Origin: Suillus spraguei
Taxonomy: Eukaryota; Basidiomycota; Agaricomycetes; Boletales; Suillaceae
DNA length: 64,000 bases
Assembly (NCBI GenBank): GCA_016800925.1
Contig: JABCPU010000094.1
Coordinates: 1 to 64,000, forward strand
Reading direction: 5' to 3'
Position 1 is the stretch's first letter, and every line of letters begins with the position of its first letter. The notes under the pieces were generated by a model, which did not search any database, was not told where the DNA came from, and saw only the letters and a list, made by a program, of their open reading frames with translations. Positions 12,201 through 26,014 of the stretch are shown piece by piece. The position numbers and the translations under genes are program-made.

Positions 12201-13996
12201 ACCCTTGATGCCACTAAGGAGGAGCACAGCATTAACCCCCCGTTCGTCGAGGTAGCCCATTGTGTCCAGCAGTCGATCGGTCCATGCGATCTCATTTACA
12301 TCAATGTTTTTTGATGTCGACGCTGAGGAACCAGAAGGGAACGGGAATACGAAGTCTGCAATAACCTGCTCTGCTGCAAGCCTGCAATAAACAATGAAAA
12401 CGAGAAATACAGCAGACAAGCTGGAGGCGTACCTTGCCTCCTGTGTAGAGTTGGAAATGTGAAGAATCTCATTTGGGATCCAGGAGAAGTGTCTGATAGC
12501 TGCTGGATCGTTGTTCTGGCTGTCGATGGTGTCAAGGGCTTGATAACAATGAAGAGGTAAACTCATACATTTCTGGGTATGCAGTGCTGTAGAGTTTGCC
12601 AAGGCTATTGAGTGCCTCTACTCGTACTGAATTCTGGAATGCCGCTTATTTAAATCACTAGAACCGAGTCGTGTTACACACCTTTTTGTCCATGCCGCGA
12701 CCAGCGATAGAGCGTAGCTGGTCCTCGGAAACATAGTGCAGTACAGTTTCATAGTCTAACTGCGAGTACACTTTGCAAACCGCCGCACGCACTTTTTCGT
12801 CAGGATCGAGCAACTTGAGCCTCATTAGCTCTACTAGTATGTTAGCATAGATACTATGACCACGAAGAGGGACCTCACCATCTACAGTTTCCCGGTGATC
12901 ATGCAAATTTACCAGAAGACCTTTAGCGCTCTCTACGAGCTTCAACCGCACTGCCGCAGTCTTGTCGTTCTTCCGCATCAACCATACATTCCACGTTGTG
13001 GGATATTTCTTAACAAGCTCTGCCCCACCCTTCTCTGAAAACATCTCACCGAGAGCCTGGGTAGCAATCAGACGCACTTGCACCTCCTCCACACGAAGCT
13101 CCTCTTCGAGTTGCGGGATAACGCTGTGCAACAAAGATGGACAGGACCTGCTCAGTTGCTTTATTAGTTCATGGGCCTTCCGTATTTCCTCGAAGTCGGA
13201 CTCAGAATCTGATTCATGGGAGTGCGCGACGATGATGTCCGTAAAGTATTGACAGACGTGCCGCTGGAGCTTGTCCGCGGTGGCATTACAAACTTGAACA
13301 GCAAGGCGATATGCAGGTTGCTGAGGAAATGCAAGATCAACAAGGTAGGAACGAAGCGGACAGTGTGATTATTACCGCGTCGTTGGCCATGAACTGCGCC
13401 ATGATAGTCTCCAACACCTCAGACGGAAGTGCTTGGCACTCATCGATGAGGGCGACAAGGATATCGGCAATAAAAATTTCAATTTTCTTTGCAAGGTCTC
13501 GTCGCACAAGGCCGAAAAAGTCGCGAAATATGTCGACCATGAGCTCCTCGGCGTGTGGCAGATCGCAAACGAGGACAACGCTCTTCACCGTTGATAGGGA
13601 CTCGAGGAGGTGGAAGTATTCATTATAATATGATGCCTCTGCGCCCCTCAAGCCAGTTGCTAGTTGTCTGAAAAAGAATTGGAAGATATCCCTGAGCTCG
13701 GTATGGGTATAAGGGGCATCGGGCGCGTATAGTCTGAGTATGTCGGCGAGACAGCATGCTGCATAGGCTTTGACCCCCCTGTCCTTGTGTAGTAGAATGG
13801 AGGTGTTTACGAGCTGTGTGCGGACGGTCGATAGCGAATTCACGTCGACGAGCTCCTGGTCGAGTTCGGCAAGCTCGGTATGGAGAGCTTTGAGTTTCTT
13901 GAGGAGCGCGTCTGTTGCAAGGCCTTTTCCTACAATTTTTTCATTGAAAGCAAGTCGCTTTGGTGCAGAGTTCCCTGCACGCGTCTGGGCCACCAT
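9262..13996 (-). CDS. PDS5: Sister chromatid cohesion protein Pds5
   Basis: Pds5 is a HEAT-repeat regulator that binds cohesin with Wapl and Eco1 partners and controls cohesion in the nucleus. The start ATG at 13994-13996 gives MVAQTRAGNSAPKRL followed by FNEKIVGKGLATDALLKKLK. Then come the family-typical YAACCLADILRLYAPDAPYT, FFFRQLATGLRG and KSVVLVCDLPHAEELM. HEAT-type helices continue through 12658-13134 (VRLIATQALGEMF, VRAAVCKVYSQLDYETV), 11430-11738 and 10773-11012 (DADWVEDDDMQPRLCARI). The C-terminal tail (9262-9513) is rich in Ser, Asp, Glu, Lys and Arg, as in other Pds5 proteins. At least ten short introns split the gene. Exon ends were not all resolved, so the exact protein length is uncertain. 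An extra upstream non-coding or small coding exon is possible. Confidence 0.9.
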
Positions 13997-16120
13997 TTGC
14001 TCAACGACGATGAGACTCGTATCTTGTAGCCTGAAAAGATGACAACTAAACTCATCTCAAAGCACGTCCTCGTGCTGGGACCAGTGTTCATTACGTAAGC
14101 AAATGGTCTTTGTCTGATCTTGTAGTTGAAGGTCACCGGTCCTGGTCATTCTTGTACTTCAACATCTTGAAGTCCTCTGCGCTGATCATTGATCCTAGCA
14201 CATGAGGTCTCTATGTCAACCACAAAATTCGATCAACAAGGCGAACGTGGGCCGCCCCTGTCACGGTGGCAAGTGATTGTTCAATTGTGCATCGTGATGA
14301 TCTTGAACATCGGTACTACACGACGTGAAGTGGTTCTTACATGTAAGGCCACTCTTATCCAATTATTTCAGTGTAGTACTCATGTATCCTTTGGCCTACT
14401 GTAGCTACAGTGATGGCAGTATCGTCACGGTGTTGACACCGACAGTTCGAGGCAAGCACCGCTGCAACCCGATAAGGCGAAACATTCTGGATAATGTTGG
14501 CTTTGCCCAGCCCCATGATGTACTACTCTTCGACGTTAGCCTTCGGGTGCATTTTCGAAACCACTCAGGTCATGGAGGACGGAAGATACTTATGAACTTT
14601 CAAATTCGAAGGAACAGCTGTCTTACCTCAAATCTCACTAGGGGAATACTGGTAACTGGGTGCTACTCAATTCGCTCGGCTTTAATAAAAGGTACACTAC
14701 CACCCATCGAATATTTTTGACTCGGAAGAGGCGGTGGTATAGTTACTTCTCGTTCTACTAAGCACAGCACAGAACTATGATGTCTACATTTAGTGCGTCT
14801 GACATTCTTCCAGGGGATACATGGTATTCATACGGTGTTGGCAGTCTCGACTTTCGGGCGCGGTCACGGAGCATTGCCTTACTAACAGAGCCTTCTGGTA
14901 CGTTGCTATGTTCTTATCGGATAGTGGAAAGAGAAATCGCCGGTGACATAAATAATTTACAGGATGAACATTACTGACGATATGCCGTTATACCACATCC
15001 TCGGTATCTGCTCTTGAGATGTTGATCAGTATCCAATCGGGCCTTACATCATCTGATAAGTTGCTCATACTAAGTGCAGGGAATATGTCGGAACTTTACG
15101 CCGGTACATAATTATTATTTAGGCAAGGGAAGTCTTTTTGATCATTAAGAAAGTGCCTACATCATTAGTCACTGGTCATCTTCCATCTGCGCCGCACTGA
15201 GCGATGTCGTTGTACGTTGAAGCTCTTCCTGACATGAGGACGAAGTAAGAATAGTGGATTGCGAACAGCCTTGATGCCCCATTCGGCCCGATGTTCCTCC
15301 AGTGTTTCATCTATTTATTTTAAGTAGGCTTGGTGCCCAACATCCCCATCATGATCGATTGATCTGTCGGGTACTGGACTGCCACCACGATACCAAATAT
15401 TGTTCACCTAATTCACCAATCCCAACATCATGGTGCAAGTTCCAAATGCACGCTATGTATTAGCATCCAAAAAAATGCATATACTGGCCCTGCAAAATCA
15501 TCAGATCCAAAAGCCAAAGTGCCATGGAGGCGAATTCGGCCTACATAATTCACTCAAAGGTAACCGGGTATTTGGCTTCACGCGCAATCACTCGGCGGCA
15601 CCTACAATCACGTCCATGTTTGACAGATATGTCATTGGCTTCTAGCTCCATCATGGGGCGTGGGAACGCACAGGAAACCAGTGCTATTTGGGCCTTTAGG
15701 TTTAGGTGGTAGGTATCATTAATATTGATTAGTTTTCATCAAGTACTATGACGTTGATTGCGGCATTAGCGGTCGTAAATTTGGCAACAAGGTCACCTGG
15801 ACAAGCTGGACCTGCCTTCCAATACGTTGGTATATCTTGTGACAGCCTCAGGAACTTTGTTGTAAACCAAGTTCATCCGCAACATGACCCACGTCTCAAA
15901 TAATCCTGCTTGGTGGCCGTACATTGAGTGGTGTTACATATTCAATTATTTCATAGGTTCGTGAAGAGCAGGGCGGATGATGTCGGGGACTAATCTCGCT
16001 CTTTTTGACTGTGATAGTTGCATCATCCACTGTAGTGGTATACGACTGGGGTGAGCGAGACAATGCTTTCCAAGGGATTTTTTGATATCAATATATATTC
16101 AAGTGTTGACATTTGCACAA
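13997..16120. other. Gene-poor stretch, nothing recognised
   Basis: About 2.1 kb with only short ORFs on both strands. None has a family motif. It holds the 5' flank of Pds5 on its left. Confidence 0.5.
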
Positions 16121-16129
16121 GAGGTTAGT

Positions 16130-17588
16130 TGATGCTATTACCGACGCAACCATCATCTCACCAAGAATTCCTGAACAGTTCGATTTGGTCTGGGTGAGCA
16201 AAATTCCATTTCATAAGCGCAGCAGTTGATTCGGGGCAGAGGCGACGCTGGTCCTTCTTGACTGTTCTCTACGTTTGTGTATGTATCTTACGCTATCTAT
16301 ACACATTACCAAGTTGTACTGACTTCATCATATACCAGGTGCGCTGCGTTGGAGTACTATATTCTGTGTATGTGTGCATCGCTAACTAAATGATACTGCA
16401 CTGTGCTAACGATAACAGCGTCTACATAGTTGGTATGTGCCAAACCGAATATGTTTGCTTCTTCTGACTGATGGCATGCAGCGAATCTCCCGGTCTCGTT
16501 TACAGATGCAGTGGGTATTCTGCGCCGCTGCCTGCTATTCACAACCAAATACTAATGCATTCCTACATAGGAGTGAGTGATATTCTCAGTCGACTTGTTT
16601 CTTCAGCATAACGACTGCAACAGCTGTAAGTTTAAGTTCATCTGAGGAATCGGGTCCATCGGTGCGCATTGCTCACCAAGTTCTCTAGGCACTATCCTTT
16701 ACTTCATGCAGATATGGATACCTGTTGTCGTCAATGCTATGCTAGGGGTGAGCTCAACTAGATGATTTGTTGATATTTGAGTGACTGAATTGCCATGCAA
16801 GTCATTATGATGATTCGGATACGTGCCATGTATGAGGGATCTAAGAAGATGCTCATCTTCCTAGGTATAGTCTTACTGACATGCACGGTTGCCTCCGGAG
16901 TGATGACGGGAATAGGAAACGTCAAAGCTTCAGCGGGTGAGTTTCAATCACGGATGAAAGCCTTGAACAGACGATACTCATGCACGAATACCAGAGGAAG
17001 TTGTCCTTTCTGGCAACCGTATGTGTCTTAGCACCGGTAGCAAGTTGAACCAGGAGCTCTTCGTGCCCACCCTTGTATGGGAAATTATTGCTATATTTCT
17101 CGCCGCCCGAATTGTTATCAAACACATTCATGAACTGCAACAATCACAGACGGGATCGACCATCGAAGACTATTACACGGTGTTGATAAGAAGTCATGTG
17201 CCATACTTCATAGGGTGAGCTCCGTAATTTATACATAAATTATTATGTTGTTCCACTGAATTTTCGCATATGCTAGCTTTGCCGCTGTGACTTGTTTCAA
17301 CCTCGGCACACTATCTCCCACTGTGGTGCGCCGATGTGTAACTAACATCTGCATCTGACCACTTACTGACTATCATCTCCATAGGCCACAACTACCGTGG
17401 GGTCTGGTATTTATTACGGCATTTTCCAAATTGCCCAGTTTGTGCAGATGTTTGTGCTGGGACCACGTCTCATCCTTAGCATTCGGGAATATCACGCTGA
17501 ACTAGTGGCCAACTCCGACGCAGGAACTGCCATAACCACGATCGGTTTCCTGGAACAACGACACGTGTCGACTAACGATAGTGTGTAG
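16130..17588 (+). CDS. Multi-pass membrane protein, DUF6533-like, many introns
   Basis: Short exons separated by about 45-65 nt introns encode several hydrophobic segments. The first exon reads ITDATIISPRIPEQFDLVW, followed by RRRWSFLTVLYVC, a layout I associate with the DUF6533 family of basidiomycete seven-helix proteins of unknown function. Later exons give IWIPVVVNAML, IRIRAMYEGSKKMLIFLG, FVPTLVWEIIAIFLAARI, YYGIFQIAQFVQMFVLGP and a C-terminus ending STNDSV at 17586-17588. The start codon and the exons between 16250 and 16720 are not resolved. The family call rests on pattern memory only. It could also be an unrelated fungal membrane protein, or be partly degenerate. Confidence 0.5.
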
Positions 17589-18740
17589 CACGGGGAATGT
17601 GCTAGGAACACTTGGGGAGTATATGTTTGGTGTTCCATCGCAGTATTGAGCCCTATCACGGAACATATCCGGCAATTTAGGGGATCATCAATTTGGGCAA
17701 ACCGAAGTCAAATGAGGACTGAAAGTAGTCCCATTATTCATGCATGGTCGTATTTCATGTTTTGCAATCTATGTATGCGAGTTATAGATTAATTGCGGCA
17801 GGTGAGACAGGCGCGACAGGCGAATCTCCAGGAGTTTAGTCTGTGTATCTGCTACCTTGAAGACAACAGTTTCTCCGCAACGATACTTCTCCATCAGCTC
17901 AAATGCACGAAAATACCTCATTGCCGCTGAGGCCGCGACTCGAGGCTTGGGTTATGTAGAACAGGTTCAGATAGGTACGCAGTTAGACTTGCTCGTGCAC
18001 AGTGATATGGCGTATCTAGTACAAGAATTTAGGTCGGGATAATCATTAACAATCCGAGTTCTTTCTATTCTTACTCTGTTGATCATGCTCACCACTGCAA
18101 TACAGAAAGTTATCGTGATGGTACAATTGCTGATGGCACCGATAGCGAGCGGTGGAATAGTTATCATTTGCCTGCCATTTGACCGTAGAGCAGATCGTCA
18201 GGCTTGATCACAGATGACCTGGACCTAAGCACCGAAACGGTAAAAGACCAACACTTCTTCCACTCGAGTATCTACATAGTTGTTATTCGCTGGCCGTCGC
18301 GATGATCAAACGAGCGCTAATACAAATGACGAGCGGAACGGTTGTTGGGGCATAGGGAACTCTTTCTTGTTTCGAGTGTGGCCAACACTGCTTTCTACAA
18401 CTCCGCATGGTACATTGACGTACTGATGATCTACTAGGCATCGTACTGCGATGTTCGTGCACAAAATATATTCTGGACTAGATTATTGTTCCACGTGTGA
18501 TCCTACATATATGTCTTTCTGGCTTCCACTGACGGTACGAGCGTTAGTAATAAGTTAGAACTGTATTTATTCACATCGAAAACAGTATGCGGTAAAAACA
18601 CAATAATGATTGCGACCTTCTCAATTTTGAAGCAATTGACTCAAATGTGCTTCTCATGTCCTTTCCCTGCTGCTCCCTACTTTAACGTTAAGCTTTCCAT
18701 TTGGCATCATGGTCTGATGAGTTGTGCATCTATAAAGTAA
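17589..18740. other. Gene-poor stretch, nothing recognised
   Basis: About 1.15 kb of sequence with only short unsupported ORFs, lying between the membrane-protein gene and the tandem repeat block. Confidence 0.5.
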
Positions 18741-19385
18741 GGGGGGAAAGGTGGGAATGTGCTCGCTAGCTCACATGGCTTTCGCTTAGGAACGCTTAGC
18801 TCGGAATGGAAATTTCTCGCGTGGTTTTTTCGAGTGCCGACTCACTGTTGTCCCATTGTATGATTGCGTGATTGCGTGATGCGTGATTGCGTGATTTGGT
18901 CACGTGACTGCGCAGCTGGTGGAATTTGCCATGGGTTGTCTGAAGCTGGGGTAAAACCAAATTATTAGGATGGAGCCAAGGCCAGGGAGCCAAAGGGAGT
19001 GTGAAGCCAAAAGTGAAGCTAAAAAGGAGTGCAAAGGAGTGCAAAGCAAAAAAGGAGGGCAAGCAAAAAATGAGTGCAATTGCAGAAGATGGCTGATAGG
19101 TAAAAACAGAAGGAACTCACCAGGGGCTGGAAGGAGTGGTGGCACCATCAAAAGGCATGGTCAAGTTGTCAGGAACAGGTTGATACCTATGACAAGCTAC
19201 TCCATCAGGCGCCAATACCAGGTTGGAAGTTGCCAGCAGGCTGGAAGTGTCCTCCCCTACCCTCAGGAAACATCTTCTGATAGATTTCTCTTAAATTGAT
19301 TAAAATTTTGGCTATCAAAGAATCTAAACTTTGTCATTTGAAAAATCATTTTATTTGTGTCAAAAGCTGCTATGATCATTAGGAT

Positions 19386-20035
19386 GGAGAGATGAGACAC
19401 AAGATGGGAGATGGGAGGTGGGAGACAGGAGGTGGGAGACGGGAGATGGGAGGTGGGAGACAGGAGGTGGGAGACGGGAGATGGGAGGTGGGAGATGGGA
19501 GATGGGAGGTGGGAGACGGGAGACGGGAGGTGGGAGACGGGAGATGGGAGGTGGGAGATGGGAGACGGGAGGTGGGAGACGGGAGATGGGAGGTGGGAGA
19601 CGGGAGACGGGAGGTGGGAGACAGGAGATGGGAGACGGGAGACGGGAGACACAAGATGGGAGATGGGAGACACAAGACGGGAGACACAAGATGGGAGACA
19701 CAAGACAGGAGATGGGAGATGGGAGATGGGAGACAGGAGACACAAGACAGGAGACACAAGATGGGAGACACAAGATGGGAGACACAAGACGGGAGACACA
19801 AGACAGGAGATGGGAGACAGGAGACACAAGACAGGAGACACAAGACGGGAGACACAAGACAGGAGACACAAGACGGGAGACACAAGATGGGAGACACAAG
19901 ATGGGAGACACAAGACGGGAGACACAAGATGGGAGATGGGAGACAGGAGACACAAGATGGGAGACAGGAGATGGGAGACACAAGATGGGAGACAGCAGAC
20001 TGGTAAGAGGAGATGGGAGACAGGAGATGGGACAC
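19386..20035 (+). repeat. G-rich minisatellite in repeat R copy A
   Basis: Tandem 7-bp units GGGAGAT, GGGAGGT and GGGAGAC. In the right half they alternate with a longer unit, GGGAGACACAAGAT. All frames stay open on both strands because no unit contains a stop; the resulting long ORFs are not genes. Confidence 0.95.
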
Positions 20036-20369
20036 TTGCATGATTTTGTCGTGTGACAACTTAATACTGTTGCCCCCTATTAAAACTTGACACAAAAGAT
20101 TTATTCAAGTTAATAGTTTGCAGTAAATAATTAAAAAAAATCAAAATCAAATGCAATGACATGAGGATGAGATGGGCAATATAAACTCACAAAGATGGTG
20201 ATGTGGTACTTTTACTTCTGTCAAAATAGTGGTCAAAGTTATGATTTATTACAAAACCTATTATCATTATTGAAGATAATTATTAGGATGAAGTAAAGGC
20301 CAGAAAGCCAAAAAGAGTGCTTCGTCTGTGCCTTGGGCAAAAGAAAATTATTGGGATGAAGCCAAGGCC

Positions 20370-20410
20370 AGGAAGGCAAAAAGAGTGCGAAGCACTCTTT
20401 TTGCCTTCCT
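20370..20410. repeat. Near-perfect 41-bp hairpin
   Basis: Arms AGGAAGGCAAAAAGAGTGC and its reverse complement are separated by GAA. The same hairpin recurs at 22714-22754 in copy B. A weaker sister hairpin (GCAAAAGGAGTGC arms) lies about 45 bp downstream in each copy. Confidence 0.9.
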
Positions 20411-20530
20411 GTGCCTTGGGCAAACAGAATTATTAGGATGAAGCCTTGGCCAGGGAGCAAAAGGAGTGCGAAGCACTCCTTTTGCTTCCTGTGCCGAAGG
20501 CACAACGGGTGGTGGACTCGTCTAAGAAGA

Positions 20531-21751
20531 AAGGGAGAACGGGTGGGAAAGTTCTCGCTAGCTCGCGTGGCTTTCGCGTACGTCGCGTAGGGCCATGTGG
20601 TTTTCGCTAAAGGCCACGTTTTTTCGGTTAGCTCGCTTAATTTCTCGCGTGGTTTTTTCGAGTGCCGACTGTTGTCCCATTGTGTGATTTTCGAGTGCCG
20701 ACTGTTGTCCCATTGTGTGATTGTGTGATTGCGTGATTTGGTCACGTGACTGCTTAGCTGCCATGGGGGGTAAAAGCAAATTATTAGGATGGAGCTGAGG
20801 CCAGGGAGTGTGAAGCCAAAAGTGAAGTCAAAAAGGAGTGCAAAAAAGTGGAAAGCAAAAAAGGAGGCTGGAAGTGTCCTCCCCCACCCTCAGGAAAAAT
20901 CTTCTGATAGATTTCTCTTAAATTGATTATATGAACTTTGTCATGTGAAAAATTATGTTATTTGTTTCAAAAGCTGCTATGATCATTAGGATGCAGAGAT
21001 GGGGGGACAGAAGAGCATGGGGAGGAGAGAATGAAGGGATGGGAGATGGGGGATATGCAGGAGACAGGGGAGACAGGAGATGAGAGATGGGAGATGGGAG
21101 ATGGGAGATGGGAGATGGGAGATGGGAGATGGGAGATGGGAGATGGGAGATGGGAGATGGGAGATGGGAGATGGGAGATGGGAGATGGGAGATGGGAGAT
21201 GGGAGATGGGAGATGGGAGATGGGAGATGGGAGATGGGAGATGGGAGATGGGAGATGGGAGATGGGAGATGGGAGATGGGAGATGGGAGATGGGAGATGG
21301 GAGATGGGAGATGGGAGATGGGAGATGGGAGATGGAGATGGGAGATGGGAGATGGGAGATGGGAGATGGGAGATGGGAGATGGGAGATGGGAGATGGGAG
21401 ATGGGAGATGGGAGATGGGAGATGGGAGATGGAGATGGGAGATGGGAGATGGGAGATGGGAGATGGGAGATGGGAGATGGGAGATGGGAGATGGGAGATG
21501 GGAGATGGGAGATGGGAGATGGGAGATGGGAGATGGGAGATGGGAGATGGGAGATGGGAGATGGGAGATGGGAGATGGGAGATGGGAGATGGAGATGGGA
21601 GATGGGAGATGGGAGATGGGAAGATGGGAGATGGGAGATGGGAGATGGGAGATGGGAGATGGGAGAGGGAGAGAGATGAGAGATGGGAGATGGGGAAGAT
21701 GGGGAAGACGGGAGACGGGAGACGAGAGACGGGAGACGGGAGATGGGAGAC

Positions 21752-21834
<83 letters not shown>

Positions 21835-21849
21835 CGGGAGACAGGAGAC

Positions 21850-21904
<55 letters not shown>

Positions 21905-22865
21905 GATGGGGGAGATGGGGAGATGGGGGAGATGGGAGACAGGAGATGGGAGACGGGAGACGGGAGATGGGAGACAGGAGATGGGAGACAGGAAGTTGGA
22001 GATGGGAGACAGGAGATGGGAGACAGGAAGTTGGAGATGGGAGACAGGAGATGGGAGACGGGAGACGGGAGATGGGAGACAGGAGATGGGAGACAGGAAG
22101 TTGGAGATGGGAGATGTGAGACAGGAGACAGGAGACATGAGACGGGAGACATGAGACGGGAGATGGGAGACAGGAGACAGGAAGTTGGAGACAGGAGACA
22201 GGAGATGGGAGATGGGAGATGGGAGACAGGAGATGGGAGATGGGAGGTACAAGATGGGAGACACAAGACGGGAGACAGGAGATGGGAGATGGGAGACACA
22301 AGATGGGAGACACAAAATGGGAGATAGCAGACTGGTAAGAGGAAATGAGAGACAGGAGACCAGTAACAGGAGATGGGAGATGGGAGATGGGACACTTGCA
22401 TGATTTTGTTGTGTGACAACTTAATACTGTTGGTCCCTATTAAAACTTGACACAAAAGATTTATTCAAGTTAATAGTTTGCAGTAAATAATTTAAAAAAA
22501 TCAAAATCAAATGCAATGACATGAGGATGAGATGGGCAATAAACTCACAAAGATGGTGATGTGGTACTTTTACTTCTCTCAAAATATTGGTTCAAGTTAT
22601 AATTTATTTCAAGATCTATTATCATTATTAAAGATAATTATTAGGATGAAGCCAAGGCCAGAAAGCCAAAAAGAGTGTGGGCAAAAGAGAATTATTGGGA
22701 TGAAGCCAAGGCCAGGAAGGCAAAAAGAGTGCGAAGCACTCTTTTTGCCTTCCTGTGCCTTGGGCAAACAGAATTATTAGGATGAAGCCTTGGCCAGGGA
22801 GCAAAAGGAGTGCGAAGCACTCCTTTTGCTTCCTGTGCCGAAGGCACAACGGGTGGTGGACTCGT
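20531..22865. repeat. Dispersed repeat R, copy B, directly upstream of actin
   Basis: Same architecture as copy A: left segment, minisatellite, AT-rich middle, two hairpins. It follows copy A directly, so the pair is a tandem duplication. It ends about 126 bp before the actin start codon, so part of the actin promoter region must lie in or beside it. The minisatellite has diverged strongly from copy A in length and unit composition. Confidence 0.8.
21060..22392 (+). repeat. G-rich minisatellite in repeat R copy B (GGGAGAT)n
   Basis: From about 21085 to 21660 the array is almost pure GGGAGAT, about 80 units, broken by a few 6-bp units (GGAGAT) near 21331, 21429 and 21588. It then changes to AGGAGAC/GGGAGAC units and to a longer mixed unit containing AGGAAGTTGGAGAT. 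Runs of three G spaced by four bases fit the G-quadruplex consensus on the plus strand. Confidence 0.95.
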
Positions 22866-22991
22866 TAATATTGATCGGCCTTGTGCGATTCAGAAGTCTG
22901 AGTTTGAAATGCATACTCCGCTTGTGACGCGCTTGGGCACTTCAATTTATAACCTCCATCTCCCACCAATCTACTACACAACTAATTCGCC

Positions 22992-24602
<1,611 letters not shown>

Positions 24603-24822
24603 ATATAACGAAAGAAGTAACTGCGTGTATGATGCATTAGAATAACATTGCTATTGATTCCCAGTGACGCTTCGAAGTGACCGGAGTTCTATGGGTAGTT
24701 GAGCTACGTATTTTGAGGATTTTATGTTAAACCGTTCAATAATAAAAGTTGAATGGAAATCAATAGGTACGAGAATGACCGGGTGGATAAAAGGAACGCT
24801 GTACTAGACTGCTAGTGATAGG

Positions 24823-25588
24823 TTATGTATTGTGGGGCGCTAAAAGGAAAAAATGTAGCACAAGGCAAATCAAAACAAGCTGGATGTCGAAGACGACGCA
24901 TGATATTTTTGCTACCTCGCTGCCACTCTGCCAAGCCATATTTGTGATGCTGACAATAAAGAAGATCTCTGCCAGCGTATGGAATAATACCACAAAGGAT
25001 ATTACGCACAAGGGACCACACTGTTGAACAGAGAGCGGATGCTAAGGCAGACATGTGTAAGAAACAGTAGACCAATTAAATGCATGACTCACTTCGATCA
25101 TTTTTCTCTCGATGTCCTTGATCATCCGGGTGACGCCAATGCTGCAGAAAAGGGATTCAACCGATAGTTGAACAGTAAGCAGGAAATAAGCGGCACTGTG
25201 GTCATGCCCGCCGGCCAACAAAGCCACCGAGAGGCTGGTGGATACGAATAGCACGACCTCCGATGCATGTACATACGTCTTGAACCGCTTCTCCGCCAGT
25301 GAGAGGAATCCTTCCCAACAGTCCAGCTGTTGTCTTGCTGTGGATAAACGGATACCAAACGCTGGTATGGTCACGAGTTCCAAGCACACGCGACGGAAGG
25401 TGAGGGGTTGGGGGGGGGGGTGCAGGGCCTTGTGCGACAGGGGCGGGAATGTCGGCGGCTTCCCTAGCAGCGATAGTGACTTCCATGCCAGGCTGGCTGG
25501 CAGGGGGTTGGCCGAGGGCGTGCACGGCAGGGGCCTGGGGTTGGTCGCCTTCAAGTTTGTCCTGATTGCCTTGTGTTTGACTAGACAT
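24823..25588 (-). CDS. Gene M copy 1: Pro/Ala-rich membrane protein, unknown function
   Basis: Tail-to-tail with actin. The start at 25588 gives MSSQTQGNQDKLEGDQPQAP. A Pro/Ala-rich region follows, then FRRVCLELVTIPAFGIRL, hydrophobic SEVVLFVSTSLSVALLAGG, and a juxtamembrane VTRMIKDIERKMIE. An intron lies at about 25030-25097 (GTGAGTCATGC..TTAG). The last exon has two more hydrophobic stretches (VISFVVLFHTLAEIFFIV, LVLICLVLHFFLLAP) and ends at 24823-24825. The second copy (35359-46379) supports this exon structure. A run of eleven G at 25410-25420 puts the N-terminal part and the rest in different frames; the paralogue lacks the run. That is either a real slippage mutation or a sequencing error. 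No known domain was recognised. Confidence 0.7.
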
Positions 25589-26014
25589 GTTATCTGAGAT
25601 TGCTAGTGCTTGTGGCGGCTCAGTGTTAGATTGTGTATGAGAGGAATAGGAGTACAGGCGGCTGACTTACGGTACAGTTGGTTCAGGCGGCCAGTGAATG
25701 TCCTCACGTGATGAAGATGATCTTCAACGGGTCCAGCCTGCCATCAGCGTTCGGATGCCTGAGTCCTTGATAGTGTTGCTGTGGAAGCTACTGGTACATA
25801 TCCACGAGAGCCTATCATTTCACTGGGAATCGCTTCTTGGACCTGAACCAAGTGGCACCCCGACTAGGACCCCGAAAAAACCGGAGTTCTCTAAGGCGCA
25901 CAAAAGCGCTACCTACGCCTTCAGGCGTTACCCAAGCCCTCAAAGACTTGATCCCCCATAGATACTTACTTTTGATCACTAATCTTTCTGTTAAATTCCG
26001 CAGGAATACCAATC

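Larger units (their letters stand above)
18741..20520. repeat. Dispersed repeat R, copy A, with internal minisatellite
   Basis: The first of two directly adjacent copies. Both copies share the start segment (GTGCTCGCTAGCTC versus GTTCTCGCTAGCTC), TTTCTCGCGTGGTTTTTTCG, the minisatellite core, the segment following ACACTTGCATGATTTTGT, two hairpins and the end GGCACAACGGGTGGTGGACT. No terminal inverted repeats, coding genes or clear target duplication were found, so the element class is unknown. Confidence 0.8.

Noticed and set aside
19263..20095. Long overlapping ORFs on both strands
   Set aside because: They exist because the 7-bp and longer repeat units have no stop in any phase. Translation is a monotonous repeat with no gene signals.
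20363..20520. Helitron-type 3' end (hairpin near an element end)
   Set aside because: The hairpins are strong, but the element end GGTGGACTCGT has no CTRR terminus and no Rep/helicase is present.
20927..22455. ORFs of up to 489 aa on both strands
   Set aside because: Same minisatellite artefact; no start context, introns or conserved residues.
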